Part shown: in pieces, positions 61,504-64,000 of the stretch
Numbering within the stretch: the first letter of the stretch is position 1
Layout of the letters: every line of letters starts with the position of its first letter
NCBI GenBank assembly: GCA_900208305.1
Contig: OAPG01000005.1
Coordinates: 496,001-560,000, forward strand
Source of the DNA: Melanopsichium pennsylvanicum
Taxonomy: Eukaryota > Basidiomycota > Ustilaginomycetes > Ustilaginales
Reading direction: 5' to 3'
DNA length: 64,000 nucleotides
The notes under the pieces: model-generated
What the model was told of the DNA's origin: nothing
Seen by the model: only the letters and a program-made list of their open reading frames with translations
The model's database searches: none
Made by a program: the position numbers and the translations under genes

Positions 61504-64000
61504 GAGGCTCATCACACCAAATTATCTGACAGGCTTGCATTACTTTGTCCAGTCTAGCTTGATTCTGCTTTTTTCCAATTCACATGACTCAACCCTTTGT
61601 CTCGTGAGCCTTTGCAGAGATGATCATTTTGACAGGGTGACGGGATGGAGGTGATGTCGAAGCTGGTGAGGACTTTCGTCGTGACCGGCCCGATTCGTGC
61701 GAAAGGACTGTTTGAAGCATCGCCTCATCTGGAAAGAAAACGCTTCGCACCATGCCACGTCGACAAGGCTATGCTCGAGCCCTTGAACGGGATGTGATGA
61801 TCAAATCCATGACGTTGTAGTAGCGTGAGCGTGATAGGTTTGAGCAACTGAGCCCAATGTCATTACCCAGACGGACAGCAGAACAATAATGCGTGAATGG
61901 TTTGTCAACATGGTCACATTGACACGCAGGTGTCTTTCGGCCCAACTTGTCCGAAGATCACAAAGACAGGTGGATTGGGTTATCACAAAAAAAAAAAAAA
62001 AAAAAAAAACACACTTTACGCTGTGCATGAGATAATACTACGCATCCTTGACCGGCCTACGTTTCATCATCACAAATCCCTTGGGGTTGAAAGTTGATAC
62101 ATATAGCTCTGCATGGGAAGTCGTTGCGCAAGTAGTGAATACGGACGGGTGGGGTGTGGGTGTGGAAAAATGATGTGATGACAGCTCATCGCGCGGTTCA
62201 CTCGATTGAAAATGGCATGGACTTTGTTTGTCGTAACACAGCCACAAACAGCCAGATCAAGTGAGTACGGTGTGATGCTATGCTATCTGACAAGAGGCCA
62301 ATGCGGGTGTTCAGAACGATCGGAACGTATGATTGGACACCAAGGTGGTGTAGGCCCATGAATCATGGGACCGTGTGAAGCAAGCATGCTGTGATGTTTC
62401 CCACGGGAGGGGTTGATCAGCCATATCCCCTCGATACGTCGGGTCTAGACATCAATTCTACCCCTTGCCATCAGTTATCCTCGAGCACATTTTGGCTATT
62501 GCCCATTCGCCTTTGACCGCACGGTGTAGAAGGAATCGGTCAGTTATCCTCGTGGCTGTTGCTCACAGACTGAAGACTGATATGTAATTCCGGCGAATGT
62601 CGATAAACATGCTTAGTATTTTGTCTCTTGTGATGTTGTTTCACAGCTTCGTTGCTCCGTGAGACATGATGAAAGTCACAACGTTCCCGAAGCCATATGA
62701 TGTATTGACAACGTTGAATGGAGTCTATCTTCTTACCATGTGTGGACCACACTTTTGCCCTGCGGATCTCAGACTTGTACGGACTGGACAACAATGAAAT
62801 ACCGGTAAAGAAACAGCCGAGAAGATAGAGGCTGTACGCGACCTTTACTTAGTCCAGGGTAGCAGCAGAAGAGTGTGACTATTCCGAAGTGTGCATGTGC
62901 GCTGTGGTGACCACCTGTACTGTAAGTAGATGTGAAAAATCTCGCTACACCAACCTCTTTAGAAGCGAGCTGTCTGTCTGATTGACACCGGCACAGAAAC
63001 GATGAACGAGGAAAAGAGAGGAACAGCGAGGGTCTTGGCGCAAGGAGCCGTCAATTCAAACGAGATCGTAAGCGAACACGTCTTGAACTTGATGATTGAG
63101 CAATTTGCAGCCTCTTTTCTTCACCAATTTATTTTTATGTTTATTTTTTCGTTCATCACATCGCGTGAATCGCGCTTCAATTGCTCCTTGTGCGTTAAAA
63201 AAGCGGGGAAAGAGAATGCAAACAAGAAAGAAAGAATGGCTTGCATCAAGATGTACATCAAGTCTTTCGTTATGCGTAGCTTGGTCACGTTACACAGCTT
63301 CTCCCGACTGAAATCACAGCATCAGCATTCCTTGACGGAGTATCAACATCAATTGATTGTGGTAAACAGTTGACGCCAGGTCGACTCATCATTGGACTGT
63401 CTCTCAAGCTACGTGTAAGCGAGGTCACACTCGCTGTCGGAAACGGAAGTGGATTGCAGTCCAATGCTATGGGCCCAATGCAGATTTTCCATGAGATGAG
63501 TGGTAGGGATGGCGCCATTTCCACGTCCCTGGTTCAGCAGAATTTGGCACAGTAGCAGTGCGATACCGACGGAACCTGCTTGGGTTCACCAAACCATTCG
63601 CTTTTTCTGAGACCAAGCATAGGCTGAGTTGCAGACTCAAACGTGTTTTTGTTTTCTGATGTTTTTCCGGGCCGCTGAACTGGGTTCATTCATCTCGAGC
63701 TAAAGGGTAGCAGAAGCATCGTTGATTGCCTGCACTCTATCTGGAGATATAAAGCTTCACAAATACTCGGCAAGATACGACGGCATAAAGCACCAAAGGA
63801 TGTTTTCTCGTACCATCAAACAATGACCCTGGTCGCCGTATTTGTTCTATTTGTTGAGGTGAATTGGGAGCTGATCTCAGGCAGCAAATCAGGTAACGAA
63901 AGCATTGTCTTGCTGTGGAGGCTGAGCTAAGGTCTGAGCCCTTTTTTGAATTCATATCCGACCATCGAAAAGCTGCCGGCCTGCCACGCTTGCTTGTTGC
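61504..64000. other. Right-end intergenic region, no supported gene
   Basis: 2.5 kb. It contains a 23-base A-run at 61987-62009 and T-rich/low-complexity DNA near 63120-63160. A 91-codon frame between a TAG near 63277 and a TAG at 63555 is open on the plus strand; it contains a VTLAVGNGSGLQSNAMG segment faintly like copia protease flaps, but has no ATG at its start and stops early, so no gene is called. Confidence 0.45.
61987..62009. repeat. Poly-A homopolymer (23 bases)
   Basis: An uninterrupted run of 23 A residues downstream of the RING-CH gene, with no coding sequence or target-site duplication visible beside it. Confidence 0.9.

Noticed and set aside
1..64000. CRISPR arrays, prokaryotic operons or phage-like modules
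   Set aside because: The window is clearly nuclear fungal DNA with spliced genes; the only tandem repeats are short and lack spacer structure.

Overview
The window comes from a basidiomycete genome, most likely a smut fungus of the Ustilago/Sporisorium/Pseudozyma group. This is inferred from a set of typical eukaryotic/fungal genes on long, mostly intronless ORFs, a few short GT-AG introns, an intron-containing nuclear tRNA gene and a degenerate Ty1/copia retroelement. No species-specific marker was verified. There are 22 protein-coding genes I can support, one copia relic, one tRNA gene and several simple or tandem repeats. There are no prokaryotic-style operons; genes sit on both strands with spacers of 0.1 to 2.5 kb.

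Layout: 1-5718 is the C-terminal part of GCN1 (runs off the left edge). 6103-6900 holds the copia RNase H fragment, two tandem copies of a tRNA-Lys 3'-half complement and an LTR-like tail. 7235-12666 carries a mitochondrial DEAD-box helicase, the GPI-transamidase subunit Gab1/PIG-U and ARL2. 13668-15467 is a membrane-anchored GH9 glucanase; 16056-18725 is AP-1 gamma-adaptin. tRNA-His with an intron lies at 19817-19919. RPS6 and RPS13 are divergent around 21.1-24.7 kb. An arrestin-like trafficking adaptor, RAD7, a Ysc84/Lsb3 SYLF-SH3 protein, a Hos2/HDAC3 deacetylase, an SLC35F6-like transporter and the Rsp5 ubiquitin ligase occupy 25.2-41.4 kb. A predicted signal-peptide protein (43.3-44.3 kb) follows. 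At 44.97-46.02 kb one reading frame joins the complex III assembly factor Mzm1 to the mitochondrial ribosomal protein bL31m. A small two-exon predicted membrane protein, an ERI1-type exonuclease, the splicing factor Slt11, the AMPK beta subunit, a small CsbD-like protein, TFIIH/CAK subunit Tfb3 and a RING-CH membrane ubiquitin ligase complete the window to 61.5 kb. The last 2.5 kb has no gene I can support.

Thematic links: Rsp5 shares the window with two proteins carrying visible PY-type motifs (LPSY in the arrestin-like protein, PPDY in the Ysc84 protein), alongside AP-1 gamma and an ARF-like GTPase, so membrane traffic is well represented; this may be chance. GCN1, the two small-subunit ribosomal proteins and the AMPK beta subunit concern translation and nutrient control. 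Mitochondrial functions are represented by the helicase, the Mzm1-bL31m fusion and possibly the small membrane protein beside it.

The most unusual item is the Mzm1-bL31m fusion frame. Next are the tRNA-Lys-derived tandem repeat beside the copia relic and the cysteine-free signal-peptide protein with a second hydrophobic segment. All identifications rest on reading motifs by eye; no database search was made.
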